A DNA stretch of 12,908 bases from an uncultured Eubacteriales bacterium (GTDB lineage Bacteria > Bacillota > Clostridia > Oscillospirales > Ruminococcaceae), in the NCBI GenBank assembly GCA_900318545.1, contig ONLC01000029.1, forward strand, positions 1 to 12,908, read 5' to 3'. This document shows, piece by piece, positions 6,541 through 12,908 of this stretch. Each line of letters starts with the position of its first letter. Position 1 is the first letter of the stretch. The translations under genes and the position numbers were made by a program. The notes beneath the pieces were generated by a model. That model worked only from the letters and a program-made list of their open reading frames with translations, was not told the origin of the DNA and did no database searches.

Positions 6541-7960
6541 GTACAGCGAAGAAAAGAAAAAGAATATCCTTAACGCTGTCATAGGCAGTGATAACGCTGT
6601 TTCTTCCGCAGAGAACAGGGAGGAGATCACTATGACAACAAACGGACAGGCAAGAATCAAAGGCAAAAAGAGCGGGCTTATCGCAGCAGCCTGCGCAGCA
6701 CTTATTATCGGAGGGGGCTCGGCAGCATACCTTTCTATGAAGATCCCCGAAAAGGAGGTCAGAACTACACCTGCAGCAAGTGCACCGCAGGAGAAGCTCT
6801 CAGAAGACAAGCAGAGCAGTCAGCCAATGGCATTTATGGATATGGTCGAGAACACCGACGCTATCTTTGAGGGCGAGATCACCGATATCAGAATAGGTGA
6901 GCTGACAGCGGACGGAATGGTTTTCGATGCATCAGAGGAAGAGGTCAAAAATGCCGACAGCATTACCAAGACCGACAGCTTGGGAGCTTATTATCAGTAC
7001 ACGGTTAAGACAAACGGCATAGCTTTCGTATACAGCGATGAGGAAGTGGACATTCCCGATGAAGTCACCTTTATCAAGCCCTTAGATGAGGACAAGGCAG
7101 ATGCAGGCACAGGTGTCGGAATAAATGTCGGCGACAAAGATCTTTTCTTCCTCAGACATTCCGAGCTTTCGTCTGTTGAATGGGAGCCCACTACGGTAAA
7201 TTCTGTATTTGAGTATGATAACAGCACGCATTCCTACAAAAACGATATCGAAGAGGGCGTCTATGAGGACGAAATCACCGACTATATGCTGAAATATTTC
7301 AGCTATGAGGAGAAGGAATTCGTAACAAGCTGGGCTGATTATCACGAGGAGCCCTATACCACCAGATTCGGCTTTGGTAATGTGGCACCCGGCTGTGTTA
7401 TCTCTGTAGAGTATGCCGATGACCACTATGATATCATCGTGCAGCAGGAAGAGCCCGGTCAGGAGCTTGAAGAAGAGCCTGCTGAAACCGAAGGCTCCGA
7501 GAATGAAGCACCTCTCGGACAGGGGCTGAAGACAGACGATCAGGGAAGCATTATCGAGGGCTTTGAGGGGCTGGATATTAAGATATCAGAGCTGTGGTAT
7601 GTACCCGAGCAAAACATCTACGGAGCAGCGATAGATGTTAAGAATACCGATGGCACACCGCTTTCATGGGGCTATGACGGCAGTGCCATGACAATGGTTT
7701 ATGATGACCTGACTCCGTTCATGGAAGCAACAGATGCAGACAGCGTTACCATGCTCGGCGGCTGGGCAAAAGAGGGCGAGCCGAACACAATGAGGTTCCT
7801 GATTTCAACAGAGCCAAAGGCAGATGCTGACGGCGTTGATGAAAATACCGAGATATTCCTCGGTATAAATGCGATAACCGATGAAGAGGGAAATGAGGTA
7901 GCGACAGGCAAATTTGAAGCACACTTCCATTTTGACCTGAACGCTAAGCTTGACAGCTGA
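6515..7960 (+). CDS. Single-pass anti-sigma-factor-like membrane protein (partner of the second sigma factor)
   Basis: A 481-residue protein with a basic cytoplasmic N-terminus (1-52, including EEKKKNILNAVIG), one hydrophobic helix at about 54-75, and a long acidic extracellular part. The first extracellular domain (about 105-312) starts MVENTDAIFEGEITDI; an acidic linker (312-335) leads to a second beta-rich domain (about 350-478) that resembles the C-terminal immunoglobulin-like modules of Firmicutes anti-sigma proteins. No zinc anti-sigma motif is present. Role is inferred from topology and from the 26-bp overlap with the sigma gene. The ATG at 6515 has AGGAGG 6 nt upstream. A second in-frame ATG at codon 40 (6632) also has a strong ribosome site; see findings. 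A terminator follows 19 bp after the stop. Confidence 0.75.
   Translation: MRYSDGVAKYSEEKKKNILNAVIGSDNAVSSAENREEITMTTNGQARIKGKKSGLIAAACAALIIGGGSAAYLSMKIPEKEVRTTPAASAPQEKLSEDKQSSQPMAFMDMVENTDAIFEGEITDIRIGELTADGMVFDASEEEVKNADSITKTDSLGAYYQYTVKTNGIAFVYSDEEVDIPDEVTFIKPLDEDKADAGTGVGINVGDKDLFFLRHSELSSVEWEPTTVNSVFEYDNSTHSYKNDIEEGVYEDEITDYMLKYFSYEEKEFVTSWADYHEEPYTTRFGFGNVAPGCVISVEYADDHYDIIVQQEEPGQELEEEPAETEGSENEAPLGQGLKTDDQGSIIEGFEGLDIKISELWYVPEQNIYGAAIDVKNTDGTPLSWGYDGSAMTMVYDDLTPFMEATDADSVTMLGGWAKEGEPNTMRFLISTEPKADADGVDENTEIFLGINAITDEEGNEVATGKFEAHFHFDLNAKLDS
6618..6634 (+). promoter_or_regulatory. Internal in-frame ribosome site and ATG inside the second anti-sigma gene
   Basis: GGGAGGAG (6618-6625), 6 nt, then ATG (6632-6634), in frame with the gene at codon 40. 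Initiation here would give a 442-residue protein that keeps the membrane helix and extracellular domains but lacks most of the cytoplasmic segment. The site matches the ideal ribosome-site layout as well as the annotated start does. It could be chance, since the codons simply spell REEITM. Confidence 0.5.
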
Positions 7961-7978
7961 TAGCTCATGCTGATAAGA

Positions 7979-8008
7979 CCCGAAGGCTTTGCACCTTCGG
8001 GCCTTTTT
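7979..8008 (+). terminator. Rho-independent terminator of the second sigma/anti-sigma operon
   Basis: CCCGAAGG (7979-7986), a 7-nt loop, then CCTTCGGG (7994-8001), an uninterrupted 8-bp GC-rich stem, followed by CC and a five-T run (8004-8008). It lies 18 nt after the anti-sigma stop and insulates the phosphatase promoter, whose -35 begins 16 bp further on. Confidence 0.93.
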
Positions 8009-8023
8009 GCTGTGTTTTGTTTC

Positions 8024-8052
8024 TTGACTTAATTCTGCTTTAGTGCTATAAT
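8024..8052 (+). promoter_or_regulatory. Sigma-A promoter of the phosphatase/radical SAM operon
   Basis: TTGACT (8024-8029) and TATAAT (8047-8052) with a 17-bp spacer and a TGC extension before the -10. The stretch GTGCTATAATAAAA is identical to the one at the second sigma promoter. Predicted start near 8059, leader about 37 nt. Confidence 0.87.
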
Positions 8053-8061
8053 AAAATATGT

Positions 8062-8073
8062 ATGTGTACACAT
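8062..8073. promoter_or_regulatory. 12-bp palindrome at the transcription start, candidate operator
   Basis: ATGTGTACACAT is a perfect 12-bp palindrome that begins about three bases after the predicted start of the phosphatase transcript. A repressor bound here would block elongation. The 10-mer TATGTGTACA recurs in the terminator hairpin at the end of the same operon. Function is inferred only from symmetry and position. Confidence 0.4.
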
Positions 8074-8095
8074 TGTTGGCGTAAAGGAAAGAATC

Positions 8096-9949
8096 ATGGA
8101 TAATACATCTTTGCAGGATATCCCGAAATATGAGGATAAAAAAACTGAGAAAAATACAAAGAAAAAGCACAAGAACAGAAAGCTCATTCTGCAGGTAGCT
8201 TCTATTGCTGTTGTTGTGTTTATGCTGTCGTTGTTTTCTATCGCTGTAGTTATCTACGGAGGAAGCACCGATCTGTTTCTTGAAGGAAAATCGGATATGA
8301 TACAGCGTGACCTCAAGCGTGTTAAAGACAGGCTGAGCGATATAAAGTGCATGGACTTTCTGCTGGATTATCTGAAGGAGCACACCGATGAGATCAAGCA
8401 AAAGAGCACTGCGGAGGAGCTGAAGGCTCTTGACGGGCTCTACGCTAATATGCCTGAGACCGGTCTCGGAGGAATAACAAATGAAAAGGCAGAGAACCTT
8501 TCGGAGCTTGAGCAGCTGGCTCTTGCAAAGGAGCTATACCCCTGGATACTATACAGAATAGACGATGAAAAATTAACATATAAGTATGATAGCATCTATA
8601 TAATCGATATAACAGAGAAGGATTGCGGCTTTGTATATTTTGAAGGAGATGAATCCGGTACCCGGCGCGAAGAGGGTATCGCAGGCAGAGAGCTCGGTCA
8701 GCGTTGGAATTATTCTCCCGATGATCATGAGGCGGTAAGAAAGTTCAGATCGGGAAAGAATGAGGACTATGAGTTCGAGCTTACTGAGGATAGGTCTGAG
8801 GATAAGGATTATTATGTAGGCTGTACTCCTATTGTTGATGACGGAAAGAACAGTGCTATCATCTGTATTGCTTATGACTACGAGAATTTCTCAAGCGACC
8901 TCGAAACAAACCTGAAGCTTATGTTCATTGTCGGTATAACAGGTATAGGTATTTCGGGTGCAATATTGCTCCTGTATATCTATTTCAAGGCGATAAAGCC
9001 TCTCAGACTGGTAAGCCTGAATGTAAGAAGATACATGGAGAATAAGGACAGCGAGGCAGTAGCTGAGAACCTGTCGAAAATACGAACCAGAAACGAGTTC
9101 GGAGCTCTGGCTGATGATATTACAGAGCTTACCAGCGATATAAGCAAGTACACAAACGAGATCAGAGACCTTATCGGAGTGCAGGAAAAGGCAACAGCAG
9201 AGCTCAACCTTGCTGCAAAAATACAGGACGATATGCTCTCGAAGAATTTCCCCGACCACGAGGCATTCAGTCTCTATGCCACAATGGACCCTGCCAAGGA
9301 GGTCGGCGGAGACTTCTATGACTTCTTCTATATAGATAATGACCACCTTGGCCTTACCATTGCCGATGTTTCGGGCAAGGGTGTTCCTGCGGCACTGTTT
9401 ATGATGATGTCGAAATTGCTTATAAGAAACTATGCTATGTCGGGTCTGTCGCCTGCTGAGGTGCTTAATAACTCCAATAAGAGCATCTGCGAGAATAACA
9501 AGGCAAATATGTTTGTAACTGTGTGGTTCGGTATACTGGAGATATCCACAGGCCATATCGTTGCAGGCAACGCAGGCCATGAGTATCCGATGATAAAGAA
9601 GGCAAACGGAGAGTTTGAGCTCTTTAAGGATAAGCACGACTTTGTCCTCGGAGTAATGAAGAAAAAGAAATATAAGCAGTACGAATTTGATATAGAAAAG
9701 GGCGGTTCGCTCTTTGTTTACACCGATGGTGCTCCCGAGGCTACCAGTGCTGATGAGGAGCTTTTCGGAACTGACAGAATGCTGGCTGCACTCAATATAG
9801 TGCAGTCCTCTGAGCCAAACGAGCTGATAGGCTCCGTTAAGGAGAGGATAGACCAGTTCGTTGGAGAGGCACCGCAGTTTGACGATCTGACTATGATGTG
9901 CATAAACTATACGGGCAGAATTGACGAGAAACAGAAGTCCGGGGAGTGA
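8096..9949 (+). CDS. Membrane sensor with HAMP and SpoIIE-type PP2C serine phosphatase domain
   Basis: A 617-residue protein in the RsbU/SpoIIE-like phosphatase class. A lysine-rich cytoplasmic N-terminus precedes helix 1 (about 30-54), an extracellular sensor region (55-272) ending in CTPIVDDGKNSAIICIAYD, a pattern seen in Cache-type sensor domains, helix 2 (about 273-297), a HAMP linker (about 297-350), a coiled segment, and the PP2C domain (about 370-610). Metal-binding and core motifs are intact: KEVGGDFYDFF (D406), IADVSGKGVPAALF (D424), GNAGHEYP, YTDGAPEA (D544) and QFDDLTMM (D596/D597). Such proteins dephosphorylate a serine on a partner, often a STAS-domain anti-anti-sigma factor; none is in the window. 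Start at ATG 8096 behind AAAGGAAA. It is followed 4 bp later by the radical SAM gene. Confidence 0.93.
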   Translation: MDNTSLQDIPKYEDKKTEKNTKKKHKNRKLILQVASIAVVVFMLSLFSIAVVIYGGSTDLFLEGKSDMIQRDLKRVKDRLSDIKCMDFLLDYLKEHTDEIKQKSTAEELKALDGLYANMPETGLGGITNEKAENLSELEQLALAKELYPWILYRIDDEKLTYKYDSIYIIDITEKDCGFVYFEGDESGTRREEGIAGRELGQRWNYSPDDHEAVRKFRSGKNEDYEFELTEDRSEDKDYYVGCTPIVDDGKNSAIICIAYDYENFSSDLETNLKLMFIVGITGIGISGAILLLYIYFKAIKPLRLVSLNVRRYMENKDSEAVAENLSKIRTRNEFGALADDITELTSDISKYTNEIRDLIGVQEKATAELNLAAKIQDDMLSKNFPDHEAFSLYATMDPAKEVGGDFYDFFYIDNDHLGLTIADVSGKGVPAALFMMMSKLLIRNYAMSGLSPAEVLNNSNKSICENNKANMFVTVWFGILEISTGHIVAGNAGHEYPMIKKANGEFELFKDKHDFVLGVMKKKKYKQYEFDIEKGGSLFVYTDGAPEATSADEELFGTDRMLAALNIVQSSEPNELIGSVKERIDQFVGEAPQFDDLTMMCINYTGRIDEKQKSGE

Positions 9950-9953
9950 TACC

Positions 9954-11384
9954 TTGTATTACAGGATTGCTGATGATATAGCCCTCCGAGGCTGGAGATT
10001 TATAAATGCAGCGTACTACCGCAGGGGCGAGGTTTATGCAGAGGGTCTCAGCTCAGAGGAGCTGGAGCTGCTGCTTTGCTGTGACTCGGAGCACGATCTG
10101 CCCGATGGCGAGCTGCTGTCAGAACTTCTGGAAAAGGGACTTATAGAGCCCTGCATAAAGGGTGAGAGGCCCTCTGAGTGGTCAGTTTACCGAAAGTATG
10201 AGCACAGGTATTTCCCGAAAATGAACCTTATGATAACGGGCAGATGCAACTATAACTGCCTGCACTGCTTCAATGCTGCGGACAATGCTCCGCTGATGAG
10301 CGAGTGGAGCTTTGAGGATATCTGTACACTGCTCGATGAGGCTGCAGAATGCGGAGTAAACGCCTTCACTATAACAGGCGGAGAGCCTATGCTCCACCCG
10401 CACTTTATGGAAATTATCCGTGAGATCTACAAGCGTAATATGATGGTGTTTGAGCTGAATACAAACGGGTATTTCATTACGCAGGAGAAGCTTGATCTGC
10501 TGAGGGAGACAGGCTGCGAGCCGCTTATCAAGATATCCTTTGACGGCATCGGCACTCACGACTGGATGAGAGCCCATAAGGGTGCTGAGGAGAAAACGCT
10601 TGCAGCGATAAGGCTCTGTATTGAAAACGGCTTTAAGGTCATGGTACAGACTCAGGTAAACAAAAAAACTCAGGGCACTCTGAAGGAGACCGCAAGGCTT
10701 ATGAACGATCTCGGAGCTGTGAACACACGCTTTATAAAGACCACTGAGGTCAGCCGCTGGCTCAGAAACGCCCCCGAGGCTCAGCTCTCCTTTGAGGAGT
10801 ACCTGAGCCTTATGCTCGACTTCTGCTCGTGGTATGCAGAGTCGGGAATGACTATGAACATAGACGTGTGGCAGCTGATGAAGCTGTTTCCTCAGTCGAA
10901 GGCGTATCTGCTTGAAGCTGTTCTGTGCCGTGAGGGCGAGTACAGGTCTACAGCACCTGTCTGTAAGGGCAACAGGGGCATGATAGGCGTTACATCGTCG
11001 GGAAATGTTATACCCTGCCTGCAAATGTCGGGCAGCTATGAGCTTTTGGGCATCGAGCTTGAAAGCCTGCATGAACACAGCTTAAAGGAGCTCCTTTGTG
11101 ACAGTGCCTATCTGAGATCGGTCTGCACAAACCTTTATAAGCTTTCGCAGAACAATTCAAAATGCAGAGAGTGTCCGTATTTCAGGTACTGCTGCGGAGG
11201 CTGCAGGGCACTTGGCATGGTGAGCTCTGTAGATGCGGTCGAGGCAGGCAGGCAGGTAAACTATTTCGGAGAGGACAAAACGAAATGCCTGTTCTACTAT
11301 GGCGGCTGGTATCAGCGTTGTGTTGATGCTTTGCCCGACTGGGAAAACCTTTCACGGGTAGATGCCCTTGAACGTAATACATAA
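9954..11384 (+). CDS. Radical SAM/SPASM protein with N-terminal winged-helix-like domain
   Basis: A 476-residue protein. Residues about 1-72 form a small domain (GLSSEELELLLCCD ... LLSELLEKGLIEP) that resembles the PqqD/RRE-like peptide-binding fold found on RiPP maturases; this is inferred from pattern. The radical SAM core follows, with CNYNCLHC (C98, C102, C105) binding the catalytic 4Fe-4S cluster and TGGEP (141-145) binding SAM. The C-terminal SPASM region carries CKGNRG (C337), GNVIPC (C355), CRECPYFRYCCGGC (C404, C407, C413/C414, C417) and C445, enough ligands for auxiliary clusters. Start: TTG at 9954 with GGGGAG 7 nt upstream, giving MYYRIADDIALRGW; the in-frame TTG at 9921 lies within the phosphatase gene and has no ribosome site. 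No precursor peptide gene is visible on either side. Substrate unknown. Confidence 0.9.
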   Translation: MYYRIADDIALRGWRFINAAYYRRGEVYAEGLSSEELELLLCCDSEHDLPDGELLSELLEKGLIEPCIKGERPSEWSVYRKYEHRYFPKMNLMITGRCNYNCLHCFNAADNAPLMSEWSFEDICTLLDEAAECGVNAFTITGGEPMLHPHFMEIIREIYKRNMMVFELNTNGYFITQEKLDLLRETGCEPLIKISFDGIGTHDWMRAHKGAEEKTLAAIRLCIENGFKVMVQTQVNKKTQGTLKETARLMNDLGAVNTRFIKTTEVSRWLRNAPEAQLSFEEYLSLMLDFCSWYAESGMTMNIDVWQLMKLFPQSKAYLLEAVLCREGEYRSTAPVCKGNRGMIGVTSSGNVIPCLQMSGSYELLGIELESLHEHSLKELLCDSAYLRSVCTNLYKLSQNNSKCRECPYFRYCCGGCRALGMVSSVDAVEAGRQVNYFGEDKTKCLFYYGGWYQRCVDALPDWENLSRVDALERNT

Positions 11385-11424
11385 AAAAAGCCTATGTGTA
11401 CAAAATTTAGTACACATAGGCTTT
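11383..11424. terminator. Bidirectional terminator between the convergent radical SAM and phosphoribosyltransferase genes
   Basis: A perfect 15-bp stem (11387-11401 with 11410-11424) with an 8-nt AT loop; the plus-strand arms read AAAGCCTATGTGTAC and its complement. On the minus strand it is followed by a seven-base U-run, a very good terminator for the phosphoribosyltransferase gene. On the plus strand the tail is CTTTCTGCTTTTCC, weaker but usable. The stem starts two bases after the radical SAM stop. Confidence 0.95.
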
Positions 11425-11437
11425 CTGCTTTTCCTTC

Positions 11438-11971
11438 TTATTTAGGGAACACAGGCAGCTTTTCAAGGAAGATTATATCATCTCTGTCAGCTGCATCGCC
11501 CTCGGCAAGGACGGCTGCCTTTGCAGCTACTTTCGCACCTGCTGTCTCGGCAAGCTTTTCGATAGCTGTCAGCGACTCTCCCGTACTGATAACATCATCA
11601 AGGATAAGTACTCTCTTTCCTTTAAGCAGAGCAATATCCTCCTGCGAAAGGTAAAGCGTCTGCTCATGAGCTGTGGTGATCGAGTTCACCTTTACCGAGA
11701 TAGGGTCTGTCATATACACCTTTACTGACTTTCTTGCCACAACATAGTTCTTTCCCGACTGCCTTGCAGCCTCATAAGCAAGCGGTATGCCCTTTGTTTC
11801 GGCTGTAAGGATAACATCAAACTCGCCGCACTTTTTCAAAAGCTCAGCCGTGCAGGCTACAGTCAGCTCAACATCGGAGAACATAATAAAAGCAGCGATA
11901 TCAAGCGTTTCATCAACAGGGCAGAGGGTAAGCTCTCTTGTAAGCCCTGCAACATTTAAAGTATAGGTCAT
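11438..11971 (-). CDS. Purine phosphoribosyltransferase (adenine phosphoribosyltransferase-like)
   Basis: A 177-residue type I phosphoribosyltransferase that joins a free purine base to PRPP to make the nucleotide, in purine salvage in the cytoplasm. The PRPP-binding motif RVLILDDVISTGESLTA lies at about residues 121-137, with the acidic pair and T/S-G turn intact; upstream, VILTAETKGIPLAYEAAR and YVVARKSVKVYM are typical of the adenine/xanthine subfamily. The length fits adenine phosphoribosyltransferase, but the base cannot be told from xanthine or other purines by eye. The start is ATG at 11971 (SD AAGGAG, 8-nt spacer); an in-frame GTG at 11980 overlaps that SD and is excluded. The gene follows the permease stop by 17 bp, so uptake and salvage share an operon, ended by the bidirectional hairpin. 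Confidence 0.85.
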   Translation of the reverse strand: MTYTLNVAGLTRELTLCPVDETLDIAAFIMFSDVELTVACTAELLKKCGEFDVILTAETKGIPLAYEAARQSGKNYVVARKSVKVYMTDPISVKVNSITTAHEQTLYLSQEDIALLKGKRVLILDDVISTGESLTAIEKLAETAGAKVAAKAAVLAEGDAADRDDIIFLEKLPVFPK

Positions 11972-11988
11972 CAAAAACACTCCTTAAA

Positions 11989-12908
11989 TTATAAGAAAAT
12001 ATATTTCATCACGAAAAGCACAGCAAGAACATACATCAGAGGGTGTACTTTTTTATGGTTTCCGCAAAGAATATTTATAACTACATAAGAGATGATACCG
12101 AGAGCAATTCCCTCAGAAATGCTGTAGAACATCGGCATAGCGAGAATACACAGGTATGCGGGGATAGCATCGGCATAATTGTCATTGAATCCGATCTCGG
12201 TAACGGTTGAGAACATAAGAAAGCCCACAATTATAAGAGCAGGTGCCGTTGCAAATGAGGGTATCGCAATAAATATAGGTGCCAGAAACATAGATATCAG
12301 AAACAGCACAGCCGCAGTTATCGAGGTAAGCCCCGTTCTTCCGCCCGAGCCCACACCCGATGCGGATTCCACAGTAGTAGTAACTGTCGAGGTTCCAAGC
12401 ACAGCACCTGCCGTAGTAGCGATCGCATCAGCCATCAGAGCAGGCCTTATCCCCGGGAGCTTGCCGTCCTCATCGAGCATATCAGCCTTTGTACTTACAC
12501 CGATGAGCGTTCCTATAGTGTCGAACAGGTCAACAAATAGAAACGAGAACACAACAATGATGAAGTTCATTATTCCGACCTCTTTGAGGCTTACCGAGAA
12601 GCATTTTCCTGCCGTTTTGCCAAGAGCCGAGAAGTCCGTCATCGAGAAGTGAGGGAACACCGAGAAATACTCAGCACCGTCAGGCTTGTAGATACCGAAC
12701 GCCTGACAGATCATTCCGAGCACCCACGTTGCAACTATACCAATAAGAATCGAGCCCTTAACGTTCTTTATGTAGAGAGCTGCAATAATTACAGTTCCGA
12801 TTACAGTAAGCAGGGCACATATACCCGAGGTCCTGAAGTTCTCCCTGAAATCAACGAGCTGCACAAGTGTAGCTCCTCCGACTGCAAGACCTGAGTTTTG
12901 CAGTCCTA
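11989..12908 (-). CDS. Purine permease of the AzgA-type NCS2 family (5' end beyond window)
   Basis: Partial gene: about 306 C-terminal codons are present and the frame stays open to the right edge, so the start lies outside. The protein is a polytopic membrane transporter. Family motifs are GLQNSGLAVGG at the edge, FVDLFDTIGTLIGV in a central helix, and ADAIATTAGAVLGTSTVTTTVESASGVGSGGRTGLTS, written here as consecutive parts of one conserved region, which is the signature of AzgA-like proteins. Known members import adenine, hypoxanthine or guanine, probably by proton symport. The GTG at 12864 in the same frame is an internal codon, not a start, because strong family similarity continues upstream of it. 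Coupled to the phosphoribosyltransferase gene, it supplies the base that enzyme converts. Confidence 0.9.
   Translation of the reverse strand, partial: GLQNSGLAVGGATLVQLVDFRENFRTSGICALLTVIGTVIIAALYIKNVKGSILIGIVATWVLGMICQAFGIYKPDGAEYFSVFPHFSMTDFSALGKTAGKCFSVSLKEVGIMNFIIVVFSFLFVDLFDTIGTLIGVSTKADMLDEDGKLPGIRPALMADAIATTAGAVLGTSTVTTTVESASGVGSGGRTGLTSITAAVLFLISMFLAPIFIAIPSFATAPALIIVGFLMFSTVTEIGFNDNYADAIPAYLCILAMPMFYSISEGIALGIISYVVINILCGNHKKVHPLMYVLAVLFVMKYIFL

Noticed and set aside
8891..9637. 248-codon minus-strand frame opposite the phosphatase
   Set aside because: Antisense to the HAMP/PP2C region with clear active-site motifs; shadow frame only.
10182..11078. 298-codon minus-strand frame opposite the radical SAM gene
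   Set aside because: Antisense to a gene with intact catalytic motifs; no domain, no ribosome site.
1..12908. Insertion sequence, prophage, CRISPR array or tRNA/rRNA
   Set aside because: No transposase or phage domain, no spaced repeat array, and no tRNA-like arms were seen on either strand.

Overview
The window looks like chromosomal DNA of a low-to-mid-GC Gram-positive gut Clostridium-class bacterium, most likely a Ruminococcus-like member of the Oscillospiraceae. The evidence is strong AGGAGG-type ribosome sites, sigma-A promoters with TGn-extended -10 elements, Ser/Lys/Ala-rich anti-sigma linkers, and a secreted protein ending in an NPGTG/hydrophobic/KKKK anchor. This placement is inferred from style, not from a marker gene. 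I see no RNA gene, mobile element, CRISPR array or phage gene.

Left block (1-2838, minus strand): a tightly packed operon of an ECF sigma factor, a single-pass anti-sigma-like protein (4-bp ATGA overlap), a GtrA-family membrane protein (8-bp overlap) and an FAD-dependent oxidoreductase (2-bp gap) cut by the window edge. Middle (3077-5749, minus strand): a large exported C1A (papain-family) cysteine peptidase with a lectin-like domain and a sorting-type C-terminus. It has its own sigma-A promoter and terminator. From the same 257-bp divergent intergenic region a second ECF sigma/anti-sigma pair runs right (6007-7960) and ends at a clear terminator. This pair appears to have a sigma-A promoter and, closer to the gene, a plausible ECF-type promoter.

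Right block: a two-gene operon (8096-11384, plus strand) of a membrane-bound sensor with HAMP and a SpoIIE-type PP2C phosphatase domain, coupled to a radical SAM/SPASM protein. It meets a convergent purine-salvage pair (minus strand: purine permease of the AzgA/NCS2 type, cut by the window edge, then a purine phosphoribosyltransferase) at a long bidirectional terminator hairpin.

Taken together, apart from the purine-salvage pair, most of the window is envelope sensing and surface remodelling: two independent sigma/anti-sigma sensors around one surface peptidase, a glycan-lipid-type membrane module under the first sigma factor, and a signalling phosphatase that shares a transcript with a radical SAM enzyme. 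The most unusual points are the phosphatase/radical SAM pairing, the in-frame internal start in the second anti-sigma gene, and the tandem promoters of the second sigma gene. Several gene starts are moved from the longest-ORF position because a ribosome site or promoter element excludes it.
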